Positions 1 to 5,199 of a stretch of 7,177 nucleotides of DNA are shown here, piece after piece; the stretch's first letter is position 1, and every line of letters starts with the position of its first letter. A program made the position numbers and the translations under genes. Source of the DNA: Maribacter sp. (GTDB lineage Bacteria; Bacteroidota; Bacteroidia; Flavobacteriales; Flavobacteriaceae). The notes below the pieces were generated by a model that did no database searches, was not told where the DNA came from, and saw only the letters and a list, made by a program, of their open reading frames with translations. The stretch covers positions 1 to 7,177 of the forward strand of contig JANQUX010000176.1 in NCBI GenBank assembly GCA_030730545.1. The letters run 5' to 3'.

Positions 1-1198
1 AAATGTCTTTAATGGTAGAAGCATACCAATCTGATGATTTTGATTCAGGAATTTGCCCCCATCTACGCATTTGTGTTAAAAACCATATTCCGTCAGAATA
101 GAAAGGATAGGTTGCATTGTATTTATAGAACACATTAAAATCTGGCATTTCACGTTTATCTCCTTTTTCAAATTCAAAAGTACCCGTCATAGAATTTGCC
201 AATACTTCTTTTGGTGCACCCACATATTGAGACATAGAAAGTATTTCTACAGCTTCTGCTCTATTAGAAGGTTCATCTAGCCATTTACCAGCTCTAATTA
301 ATGCTTTTGTTACCGCTATAGCAGTGTTCGGATTTTGCTCTACAAACTGCTTTGTCATTACAAATACTTTCTCTGGATTGTTCTTCCAAATATCATAGTT
401 GGTTGTTACCGGTACACCGATACCTTTAAAAACTGCTTGCTGGTTCCAAGGCTCACCTACACAGTAGCCATAAATAGTACCTGACTCTAATGTAGCTGGC
501 ATTTGTGGCGGTGGCGTTACAGAAAGTAAAACCTCAGCATCTATCTGCCCTTGCACATTATCTGCCGTATACATACCTGGGTGAATACCAGCAGCAGCTA
601 ACCAATAACGCAATTCATAGTTGTGTGTAGATACTGGGAAAACCATTCCCATTTTAAAAGGTTTACCTTCATTTTTATACGAAGTAATTACCGGTTTTAA
701 AGCATCTGCTTTAATTGGGTGAATTGGCTTACCATCTGAATCTGCTGGTACATTCGGCTTCATTTTAGACCAAACATCATTAGATACCGTAATTCCGTTA
801 CCGTTTAAATCCATTGAAAACGGAGTAACCAATTCTGCTTGTCTACCAAAACCTGCTCCTGCAGCGATTGGCTGACCTGCCAACATATGTGATCCGTCTA
901 ATTGACCATCTATTACACGGTCTAAAACATTTTTCCAGTTAGATTGTGCTTCTACCGAAACAAAAAGTCCTTCTTCTTCAAAAAAGCCTTTTTCTTTTGC
1001 TATAGCCAAAGGAGCCATATCTGTAAGTTTAATAAAGCCAAATGTTAATTGAGGCTTTTCAATATCAAGCATTTTGGTTTTAGACGTTACAGCTTCTTCT
1101 ACAACCGTTTCGGCTTTCTTGCTTTTTGTATCTCCACAAGACATAATGACTGCCGCCATTGATGCAAGTAAAGATGCTTTTGTAAAAATAGTTCTCAT
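1..1198 (-). CDS. nrtA: NrtA-type nitrate-binding lipoprotein of an ABC transporter (C-terminus cut by window edge)
   Basis: Periplasmic substrate-binding protein of the NrtA/CmpA family, expected to deliver nitrate (or nitrite) to an inner-membrane NrtBC-type permease and ATPase. The frame is open from an ATG at 1198 to the left edge: 399 codons are visible and the family is usually about 440-460 residues, so the C-terminus is missing. Residues 1-21 form a lipoprotein signal with lipobox I-M-S-C21. Family hallmarks are SNWKNVLD (86-93), [14 protein letters not shown] (103-116), [18 protein letters not shown] (191-208) and GYCVGEPWN (244-252). W88, H192, G248 and K272 sit where I recall the nitrate ligands W102, H196, G240 and K269 of cyanobacterial NrtA. 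A lysine at the last position favours nitrate over bicarbonate, since CmpA has an acidic residue there. The gene has its own predicted promoter at 1222-1272. Partner genes should lie past the left edge. The family call is secure; nitrate specificity is inferred. Confidence 0.93.
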   Translation of the reverse strand, partial: MRTIFTKASLLASMAAVIMSCGDTKSKKAETVVEEAVTSKTKMLDIEKPQLTFGFIKLTDMAPLAIAKEKGFFEEEGLFVSVEAQSNWKNVLDRVIDGQLDGSHMLAGQPIAAGAGFGRQAELVTPFSMDLNGNGITVSNDVWSKMKPNVPADSDGKPIHPIKADALKPVITSYKNEGKPFKMGMVFPVSTHNYELRYWLAAAGIHPGMYTADNVQGQIDAEVLLSVTPPPQMPATLESGTIYGYCVGEPWNQQAVFKGIGVPVTTNYDIWKNNPEKVFVMTKQFVEQNPNTAIAVTKALIRAGKWLDEPSNRAEAVEILSMSQYVGAPKEVLANSMTGTFEFEKGDKREMPDFNVFYKYNATYPFYSDGIWFLTQMRRWGQIPESKSSDWYASTIKDI

Positions 1199-1221
1199 AT
1201 CAGTGTGTTTAAAAATTTAAC

Positions 1222-1237
1222 TACGTATTTATACTTA
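1222..1237. promoter_or_regulatory. Putative operator upstream of nrtA (16-bp imperfect dyad)
   Basis: The plus-strand 16-mer TACGTATTTATACTTA matches the perfect dyad TAAGTATTAATACTTA at the globin promoter (5005-5020) at 14 of 16 positions. The core has 5-N4-5 geometry (AAGTA-N4-TACGT on the coding strand), the spacing typical of Crp/Fnr-family sites, but the half-site is not the FNR TTGAT. It lies 7 bp downstream of the predicted -7 element and is centred about 31 bp before the nrtA ATG. That position suits repression or start-site control better than classical activation. Confidence 0.55.
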
Positions 1238-1244
1238 TTTTAAA

Positions 1245-1272
1245 CAAATGTATACGTAATGAGTTTTACAAA
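1245..1272 (-). promoter_or_regulatory. Predicted nrtA promoter (Bacteroidota type)
   Basis: On the minus strand TACATTTG (1252-1245) fits the Bacteroidota -7 consensus TAnnTTTG. A TTTG at 1272-1269 could serve as the -33 element, but the spacer is only 16 bp and the usual spacer is about 19-21. The -33 is therefore weak, and an activator may be needed. The transcription start would fall near 1238-1240, giving a leader of about 40 nt. Confidence 0.5.
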
Positions 1273-1364
1273 TGATGTTATAGCGCATAAGCTTTCAATC
1301 TTTTGTTCCACAGTAAAACCTGCTAAAAAACATTTAAATCTTGTAAAACATTGATATATAGTTA

Positions 1365-1389
1365 GTACTTATACTTAAAGTATAAGTAC
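1365..1389. repeat. 25-bp perfect palindrome with a single central base
   Basis: Arms GTACTTATACTT (1365-1376) and AAGTATAAGTAC (1378-1389) are exact reverse complements around A1377. It lies about 115 bp upstream of the predicted nrtA -7 element and about 60 bp past the cytochrome stop codon. It contains TACTTA twice and TAAGTA once, the same hexamers as the two promoter dyads, so it may be a distal regulatory site. The AT-rich stem with a one-base centre and no U-tract makes a terminator unlikely. Confidence 0.6.
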
Positions 1390-1394
1390 GTAGT
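1387..1394 (+). promoter_or_regulatory. TACGTAGT motif, copy within a shared 11-mer
   Basis: TACGTAGT occurs here on the plus strand, and as its complement at 1220-1227 and 5046-5053. This copy and the one near the globin promoter share the longer 11-mer AGTACGTAGTA. This copy overlaps the right arm of the 25-bp palindrome. Function unknown; the repetition in both intergenic regions is the only evidence. Confidence 0.35.
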
Positions 1395-1414
1395 ACTATT
1401 AAAAATGAAATTTT

Positions 1415-1432
1415 TTAAAACTCTGGTTTTAA
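1415..1432 (-). terminator. Possible weak terminator hairpin after the five-gene operon
   Basis: On the coding strand TTAAAAC pairs with GTTTTAA (7 bp) around a CAGA loop, 20 bp past the cytochrome stop. What follows is AAAAATTTCATTTTT, so the T-rich tract is interrupted and displaced. The stem has only one G-C pair. Termination here may be partial, with some read-through into nrtA. Confidence 0.3.
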
Positions 1433-1451
1433 GGAAAGGGAAATAAGTAAA

Positions 1452-2168
1452 CTATTTTTTTTGAAGTGTCTTGATCCACGCGGGCTCTGAAAGTCCGATG
1501 TATTTTTTATCGGTTCCATAAGGATCCTTACCGCCATCAAAATAAGCTTGTATCGTTTTCATAGGAATTGTGTCCTTAATCTTAACCGGTACATTATATT
1601 TATGGTTGCCATGAAAATCGTGACATTGAATACAGGTAAACCATTGCTCATTAGCAATCAGTTCAGAATGGGGTACATCAATAGGATCATCTTCGACCTC
1701 TAAATCCTGATGGCAATTCATACAATAATTTATAGAAGCTACACTTACCCGTTCACCATTGTGTTCGGTATGACAGGTAATACATGTGGTAGCGTCAATT
1801 TTAGCAATTGCCTTTTTAAATCTAGGTTCTGAAAACCGATACGAAGGATGTCTGTCATTTGGTCTGTCGTGACACTCTAAACAATTATTTACAGTTACAT
1901 CTTGTGTTCCAAAATCAACGGATTTTTCCCTCATCCCCGCCAGGTGTGAAATGTTGGACTGAACTTGCTGCATTAAATTTCCATTGGCATCTGCATGGCA
2001 GGTTACACATGATAGATCTTCATGTCCTTTGTTCATTGGCCCAAGGGATATATACTCCTCAGATTCTTTAAAAGAGAAAAAAACTATGATACCGACACTT
2101 ATCAAAATACCTATAAGTCCACCGAAAAACTGTCTTTTCCTTAAAGCTGATACCTTAAATATACCCAT
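1452..2168 (-). CDS. Membrane-anchored pentaheme c-type cytochrome
   Basis: Encodes 238 residues. A short positively charged N-terminus (RKR at 10-12) is followed by one hydrophobic segment (about 14-32), a signal anchor that places the rest in the periplasm. Five CxxCH heme-attachment motifs follow: C54-H58, C96-H100, C129-H133, C149-H153 and C179-H183. Seven further histidines (49, 75, 107, 136, 167, 186, 189) are enough to supply a second axial ligand to every heme. The TEHNG just after heme 3 and the tight heme 3-4-5 packing recall cytochrome c3/c7-like proteins. One N-terminal anchor plus a multiheme domain also recalls NapC/NrfH, but I do not see the NapC/NrfH pattern clearly. It begins 3 bp after the reductase stop codon, so translation is probably coupled. 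Likely role: periplasmic electron acceptor or relay for the membrane heme protein encoded two genes earlier. Redox partner and direction are inferred. Confidence 0.9.
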   Translation of the reverse strand: MGIFKVSALRKRQFFGGLIGILISVGIIVFFSFKESEEYISLGPMNKGHEDLSCVTCHADANGNLMQQVQSNISHLAGMREKSVDFGTQDVTVNNCLECHDRPNDRHPSYRFSEPRFKKAIAKIDATTCITCHTEHNGERVSVASINYCMNCHQDLEVEDDPIDVPHSELIANEQWFTCIQCHDFHGNHKYNVPVKIKDTIPMKTIQAYFDGGKDPYGTDKKYIGLSEPAWIKTLQKK

Positions 2169-2171
2169 AGT

Positions 2172-3200
2172 CTATATTTCTATTATAACATTCTCGCTAG
2201 CTGGGTAGCTTACACAGGTTAATATTTTGCCGGCGTCTACATCTTTTTGATCTAGAAAATGACCCTCAGTCATAGTAATTTCGCCTGTTTGGCAAGTTGC
2301 CAAACATGTTGAACACATTCCTGATCTACAGGAATAGGGCATATCAATGTTGTTCGCCATTGCAGCTTGTAAAATGGTGGTATCATTTTCCATGAGCAAT
2401 TCATGACTTTTTCCATTCAACTGAATTTGAACTTTGCTCTGCAGGCCACTTTTGACTACTACTTTGTCAGGTCTTTTAAATAGCTCTTCTTTAATCTTAC
2501 TTGACGAAACCTTATTAACAAGTAAAATACTTTTAGAGGCCTCCATAAAACCAAAAGGACCACAAATCATATATTGACAACTTTTAAAGTCTAGACTGTG
2601 TTTTTCCATTACATCCATTACCAAAGCTTCAGTAATAAGCCCCTTATGGTAATTGTCTAATTTTGGTGCTTCTTTAGATATGAGGAACTCTACGCTAAAT
2701 CTATCTTTAAAATTTTGCAGCAGTTCTTCAATTTCAGTTTTGAAAATTATAGCATTGGTATTTCGGTTTGCATACACTAATACTATTTTAGATTTCGGTT
2801 CTTTGGTCAAGACCGATTTAATGATTGAAAATATCGGCGTTATTCCACTGCCTCCAGCAAAAAAAACGTAAGTCGATTCTTGGTTTTTTTCTGGTTTAAC
2901 AAAAAAACTACCGTCTGGCTTATCTATCTCTAGTTTATCACCGATCTTTAAAGAATCATGTATGTAATTAGAAATCAATCCATTATCAACTCTCTTAACG
3001 GTAACTTTCGGCTCATTGTCCGTATAGGGGTTACTACTAAATGAATAGGCCCTTTTATGAATTTTATTATCTACTTTAAAGTGCAGGGTTACGAATTGCC
3101 CCGGTAAGTATTTTATCTTATTGAACAGCCCCCCATTTTTAAAAATGACGCTTACGGTATCATCTGTTTCTTTTTCTATGTTTTTTACAGTTAATTTCAT
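2172..3200 (-). CDS. FAD/NAD(P)/[2Fe-2S] oxidoreductase (PaaE/Hcr-like ferredoxin reductase)
   Basis: Encodes a soluble 342-residue protein with domain order FAD - NAD(P) - plant-type ferredoxin. The FAD domain (about 1-105) has RAYSFSS (50-56), the RxYS flavin motif. The nucleotide domain (about 108-235) has GGSGITP (116-122) and CGPFGFM (213-219). The C-terminal ferredoxin domain (about 255-342) has the [2Fe-2S] ligands C291, C296, C299 and C329. This architecture is shared by PaaE (phenylacetyl-CoA epoxygenase reductase) and Hcr (reductase of the NO-linked hybrid cluster protein). No other phenylacetate or hcp gene is visible. The start at 3200 (MKLTV) is chosen because it begins exactly at the FAD domain and 8 bp after the previous stop; an upstream ATG at 3293 would overlap that gene by 85 bp and add a tyrosine-rich, unfamily-like leader. 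In context it could feed electrons from NAD(P)H to the membrane b hemes, or to the globin. Which one is unresolved. Confidence 0.92.
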   Translation of the reverse strand: MKLTVKNIEKETDDTVSVIFKNGGLFNKIKYLPGQFVTLHFKVDNKIHKRAYSFSSNPYTDNEPKVTVKRVDNGLISNYIHDSLKIGDKLEIDKPDGSFFVKPEKNQESTYVFFAGGSGITPIFSIIKSVLTKEPKSKIVLVYANRNTNAIIFKTEIEELLQNFKDRFSVEFLISKEAPKLDNYHKGLITEALVMDVMEKHSLDFKSCQYMICGPFGFMEASKSILLVNKVSSSKIKEELFKRPDKVVVKSGLQSKVQIQLNGKSHELLMENDTTILQAAMANNIDMPYSCRSGMCSTCLATCQTGEITMTEGHFLDQKDVDAGKILTCVSYPASENVIIEI

Positions 3201-3208
3201 TCGTATAA

Positions 3209-3688
3209 TTATTTGTAATAGAAAACCATAGTAATATGGAAAAACATCAAAATGGTAATAATAATAGAGAATGCTACGTGAGATATCATCCAACCTTTGA
3301 ACAATACCTCACTATTGTTCTTTATTACATCTAGATTTATATAACCCAATAAAGCATTTGCCAAAAATAAATAGGATAGCAATGCCAAGTAACCATAACC
3401 CATTCCCATACTATGCACATAGAAAAATATAGGGCTTAAAGCACCTGCCCACTTGTGCATTAAAGTCATTTTTATTGAATGTTTTCTCAGCTTTTTAATT
3501 ACCCTACTAAGTGTAAGTACCCATTGAAAAGTAATAAATAGTGCCAAAAAAAGTCCAGACCACCTTTTATACATTTCTTGATGCTGCAGTAATTTTAACC
3601 AAGACCATTCCAGTTTCAAAAAGAACTGTATAAAAAACAAGGTTAAAAACAGCAAACCTATTATCGAGGTCAAGTTTTTATTTTTCAA
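3209..3688 (-). CDS. Five-helix membrane protein with two H-x13-H pairs, putative bis-heme b (ferric-reductase-like domain)
   Basis: Encodes 159 residues, strongly hydrophobic, with about five membrane segments (8-26, 44-61, 79-96, 98-117, 133-156). H78 and H92 flank helix 3 with 13 residues between them; H137 and H151 bracket helix 5 with the same spacing. Paired histidines 13-14 residues apart on helices 3 and 5 are the heme-binding pattern of the ferric reductase transmembrane domain (NOX, FRE, MsrQ), so the protein probably holds two stacked b hemes across the membrane. Other histidines are H36 and H70. It lacks its own flavin domain, but a soluble FAD/NAD(P)/[2Fe-2S] reductase begins 8 bp downstream, suggesting a split version of such an enzyme. 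Product identity by simple similarity is not recognised; the heme claim rests on the His pattern and on the cytochrome-rich operon. A non-heme membrane protein remains possible. Confidence 0.8.
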   Translation of the reverse strand: MKNKNLTSIIGLLFLTLFFIQFFLKLEWSWLKLLQHQEMYKRWSGLFLALFITFQWVLTLSRVIKKLRKHSIKMTLMHKWAGALSPIFFYVHSMGMGYGYLALLSYLFLANALLGYINLDVIKNNSEVLFKGWMISHVAFSIIITILMFFHITMVFYYK

Positions 3689-3704
3689 AAAATAAGTTTT
3701 CTTG

Positions 3705-4535
3705 TTATTTACTTGCTATCAATGTCTTCATTGTATCATACGAAGAAAGCTTTCTAACGCTATCTAGAAAAACTTCTGGTGATGGAAGATAGTTTCCTTC
3801 TGAAGGCCATTTATCTCCTATTACCGGTTTTTCAGAAGATTTAAATGCGGCAATCTCATCTAAGTACTCCATATAAATATCTACGGTACCTTTTGAGTAT
3901 GCATTTAACACCTCTATTGCTCCTGAATATGTTAAGGAATCCTTTGGATATTGCCAAGTTGTGGCACCCATGACATCGCCTAATTTCCAATCGGTTTTCG
4001 TAGTTTGTGGATGATCGTTATGACACGTTACACATGCTTGAGCACTAGCAAGATCCGCAAACATCGCGGTGTGGAGTTCTTGAGACTCGTCATAAAAAAA
4101 TTTAGGTTCTTGCGTTTCTTTGATATCCTTGAAAAGCTCAGCTTGTTGACCCTCAAATTTATTAGCCTTGTTCACAGGGAAATCAGAACCCAAGTACAAG
4201 CCTAATGGTACTGGACCTTTTTTGATACTGGTAGCCACCCCACGTAAAAAAAGCGCAGGTAAAGGACCAGCTTCAACATCATCTTTACGCCAATCTTCAT
4301 CAAATTTCATTCCCTGTAACATTCCTTTGCCTACAATGGCCTTGGTATATAACGTTCTTGTAACATCATTTTCCTTTGATACCATTTCTAAAACTTCATC
4401 AACAGAAAAAACATTGTCTTCTGCTGCACTCGTTTCACCTTTTTCTTCAGGAACTCCGCCGCATGAATTTAAAATCAATAAACTGATGAAAAGAATCATT
4501 ACTATAAGTAGTGGAGAATTGTTTAGTTTTTTCAT
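3705..4535 (-). CDS. Tll0287-like (DUF3365) monoheme c-type lipoprotein
   Basis: Encodes 276 residues. A hydrophobic signal with lipobox L-N-S-C25 marks it as a lipoprotein exported across the inner membrane. After an acidic linker (about 28-45) comes a DUF3365/Tll0287-like domain. Its landmarks are YTKAIVGKG (63-71), DW at 81-82, and the single heme motif CVTCH (168-172) followed by NDHP and TDWKLGDVMGA (181-191), which is the characteristic run of this family. The family is a heme-binding fold related to PAS-type sensor domains, found alone in the periplasm or in front of signalling modules; here it stands alone. It lies 24 bp after the globin gene and 16 bp before the membrane heme protein gene. 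It might be a periplasmic redox or gas-sensing subunit, or a small electron carrier. The specific role is not known to me. The lipid anchor and heme motif are directly visible. Confidence 0.88.
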   Translation of the reverse strand: MKKLNNSPLLIVMILFISLLILNSCGGVPEEKGETSAAEDNVFSVDEVLEMVSKENDVTRTLYTKAIVGKGMLQGMKFDEDWRKDDVEAGPLPALFLRGVATSIKKGPVPLGLYLGSDFPVNKANKFEGQQAELFKDIKETQEPKFFYDESQELHTAMFADLASAQACVTCHNDHPQTTKTDWKLGDVMGATTWQYPKDSLTYSGAIEVLNAYSKGTVDIYMEYLDEIAAFKSSEKPVIGDKWPSEGNYLPSPEVFLDSVRKLSSYDTMKTLIASK

Positions 4536-4559
4536 AATACAGTGTTTTAAAAGTGATAA

Positions 4560-4973
4560 TTATTTGCCGGCATTGATCATAACCGAAGCCATGGTACCAT
4601 ATACTGATGCCCAGGCATCTTTAACTTCTGGAGTAAAATCATCTCCTAGACCAGTTTCAAGTGTGCTTAACAATGCTGCGCCAACAGTATCATAGTGTGA
4701 ATCTTCAACCTTATATTCTACATGGCGTTTTCCTAAGTTTTCTAATACGGGAACAAGCATTTCTAAATTGTTCAAACCTGCTACGGCACTGGCAATCATG
4801 GTCATTAATTTATTCCCCTGAGCGGCTATTGCTTCTTCTCCTGTAGGAAATATGGCTCTTAATGAAGAATCGAGCTCAAAAAGCTTGGCATAAAATATTT
4901 TTCCCGCTGTCTCTGAAATTGGTTTTACTTTTTCAAACGAACCTTGTACAAGGTCTATAGTAGTCTGTTCCAT
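4560..4973 (-). CDS. Single-domain bacterial globin (Vitreoscilla-/flavohemoglobin-type)
   Basis: Encodes 137 residues that align along their length with the globin domain of flavohemoglobin Hmp and Vitreoscilla hemoglobin. Key positions are B10 Tyr28 (FYAKLF), CD1 Phe42 (IFP), E7 Gln52 and the proximal F8 His84 (GKRHVEY). Tyr94 corresponds to Hmp Tyr95. The protein stops at INAGK, just before the place where Hmp has its Glu137, so the His-Tyr-Glu network that tunes the proximal heme side appears incomplete. There is no fused reductase. A separate FAD/NAD(P)/[2Fe-2S] protein three genes downstream could reduce it. Plausible roles are NO dioxygenation, as for Campylobacter Cgb, or O2/NO binding during nitrate and nitrite metabolism. 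It is the first gene of the operon, behind a promoter with a perfect dyad. Cytoplasmic: no signal peptide. Confidence 0.94.
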   Translation of the reverse strand: MEQTTIDLVQGSFEKVKPISETAGKIFYAKLFELDSSLRAIFPTGEEAIAAQGNKLMTMIASAVAGLNNLEMLVPVLENLGKRHVEYKVEDSHYDTVGAALLSTLETGLGDDFTPEVKDAWASVYGTMASVMINAGK

Positions 4974-4999
4974 AATCTAATAGTTTTAATTGTTTTATA

Positions 5000-5025
5000 A
5001 TAAATAAGTATTAATACTTATTTAT
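5000..5025. promoter_or_regulatory. 26-bp perfect palindrome at the globin operon promoter (putative operator)
   Basis: Positions 5000-5025 are a perfect palindrome whose core is TAAGTATTAATACTTA (5005-5020). The inner AAGTA-N4-TACTT has the 5-N4-5 layout of Crp/Fnr sites. It begins 4 bp downstream of the predicted -7 element, its core 9 bp downstream, and it is centred about 40 bp before the globin ATG, so it overlaps or closely follows the transcription start. That suits a repressor or start-site switch. In RNA it could form an AT-rich hairpin in the leader. A 14/16 match sits in the same place at nrtA. Confidence 0.7.
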
Positions 5026-5029
5026 ATGA

Positions 5030-5037
5030 CAAATATA
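5030..5037 (-). promoter_or_regulatory. Predicted globin operon promoter, -7 element
   Basis: TATATTTG on the minus strand is an exact match to the Bacteroidota -7 consensus TAnnTTTG, 56 bp before the globin ATG. No TTTG or TTG is found at -33 spacing. That stretch instead holds the AGTACGTAGTA motif, which hints at dependence on an activator. Confidence 0.55.
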
Positions 5038-5045
5038 AAACCTAT

Positions 5046-5056
5046 ACTACGTACTA
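5046..5056 (-). promoter_or_regulatory. AGTACGTAGTA motif near the -33 position of the globin promoter
   Basis: On the minus strand AGTACGTAGTA (5056-5046) is identical to the 11-mer at 1385-1395 upstream of nrtA. It starts 8 bp upstream of the -7 element and occupies the region where a -33 element would be. Candidate activator site; no binding protein can be named from sequence. Confidence 0.35.
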
Positions 5057-5152
5057 GTTATGTGAAAACGAAGCATAAAGAATCTTATTTCAACATAAAA
5101 AAATATGTTTTTTATCAGTTTTTTAAACTTTAGTTAAAAACATTTACAGTTA

Positions 5153-5170
5153 TACTTAGTAAAATAAGTA
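5153..5170. repeat. Inverted repeat TACTTA-N6-TAAGTA after the Crp/Fnr gene
   Basis: TACTTA (5153-5158) and TAAGTA (5165-5170) form a 6-bp inverted repeat with a 6-bp spacer. The hexamers are those of the promoter dyads but in the opposite order. It is 30 bp past the crp stop and about 116 bp upstream of the globin -7 element. It could be a distal operator or chance; as a terminator the stem is too weak. Confidence 0.3.
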
Positions 5171-5199
5171 GTTGTAGGTTAAGTAATTAGAGGAAGATA

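Larger units (their letters stand above)
1199..1451. other. Intergenic region between the pentaheme cytochrome gene and nrtA
   Basis: This 253-bp gap holds no convincing gene on either strand. It contains a weak hairpin just past the cytochrome stop, a 25-bp palindrome, a TACGTAGT motif, a predicted nrtA promoter and a 16-bp dyad near the probable transcription start. The hexamers TACTTA (1232, 1366, 1372) and TAAGTA (1383, 1444) occur five times. With this base composition I would expect well under one by chance in a region of this size (hand estimate). Confidence 0.8.
4974..5199. other. Intergenic region between the Crp/Fnr gene and the globin operon
   Basis: This 226-bp gap holds no convincing gene. 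It contains the globin promoter, a 26-bp palindrome, a TACGTAGT-containing 11-mer and further AT-rich inverted repeats. The repeats at 5092-5109 (AACATA/TATGTT around six A) and about 5120-5140 might end crp transcripts, but neither has a G-C-rich stem. TAAGTA (5005, 5165, 5180) and TACTTA (5015, 5153) occur five times, matching the density in the nrtA upstream region. Confidence 0.8.

Noticed and set aside
1351..1364. TTGAT at 1351 as half of an FNR box
   Set aside because: The partner half is AGTTA, matching ATCAA at only two of five positions, so it is not a convincing TTGAT-N4-ATCAA site.
1452..2168. Assigning the pentaheme cytochrome as NapC or NrfH
   Set aside because: The anchor plus multiheme layout is similar, but there are five heme motifs with spacing more like cytochrome c3/c7 proteins, and no napA or nrfA is visible.
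2172..3200. Naming the reductase paaE or hcr
   Set aside because: Domain order fits both, but no phenylacetate or hcp gene is visible and the neighbours point to another partner, so no symbol was given.
3201..3293. Upstream ATG extending the FAD/[2Fe-2S] reductase to 373 residues
   Set aside because: It would overlap the membrane protein gene by 85 bp and add a Tyr/His-rich leader with no place in this family. The ATG at 3200 starts right at the FAD domain, 8 bp after the previous stop.
4168..4695. Plus-strand open frame of 175 codons
   Set aside because: It lies antisense across the DUF3365 and globin genes, both of which have clear family motifs; its own translation shows no recognisable domain.
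5092..5140. AT-rich inverted repeats as a crp terminator
   Set aside because: Stems are short and almost free of G-C pairs; in DNA this AT-rich such repeats arise easily. Mentioned in the intergenic entry only.
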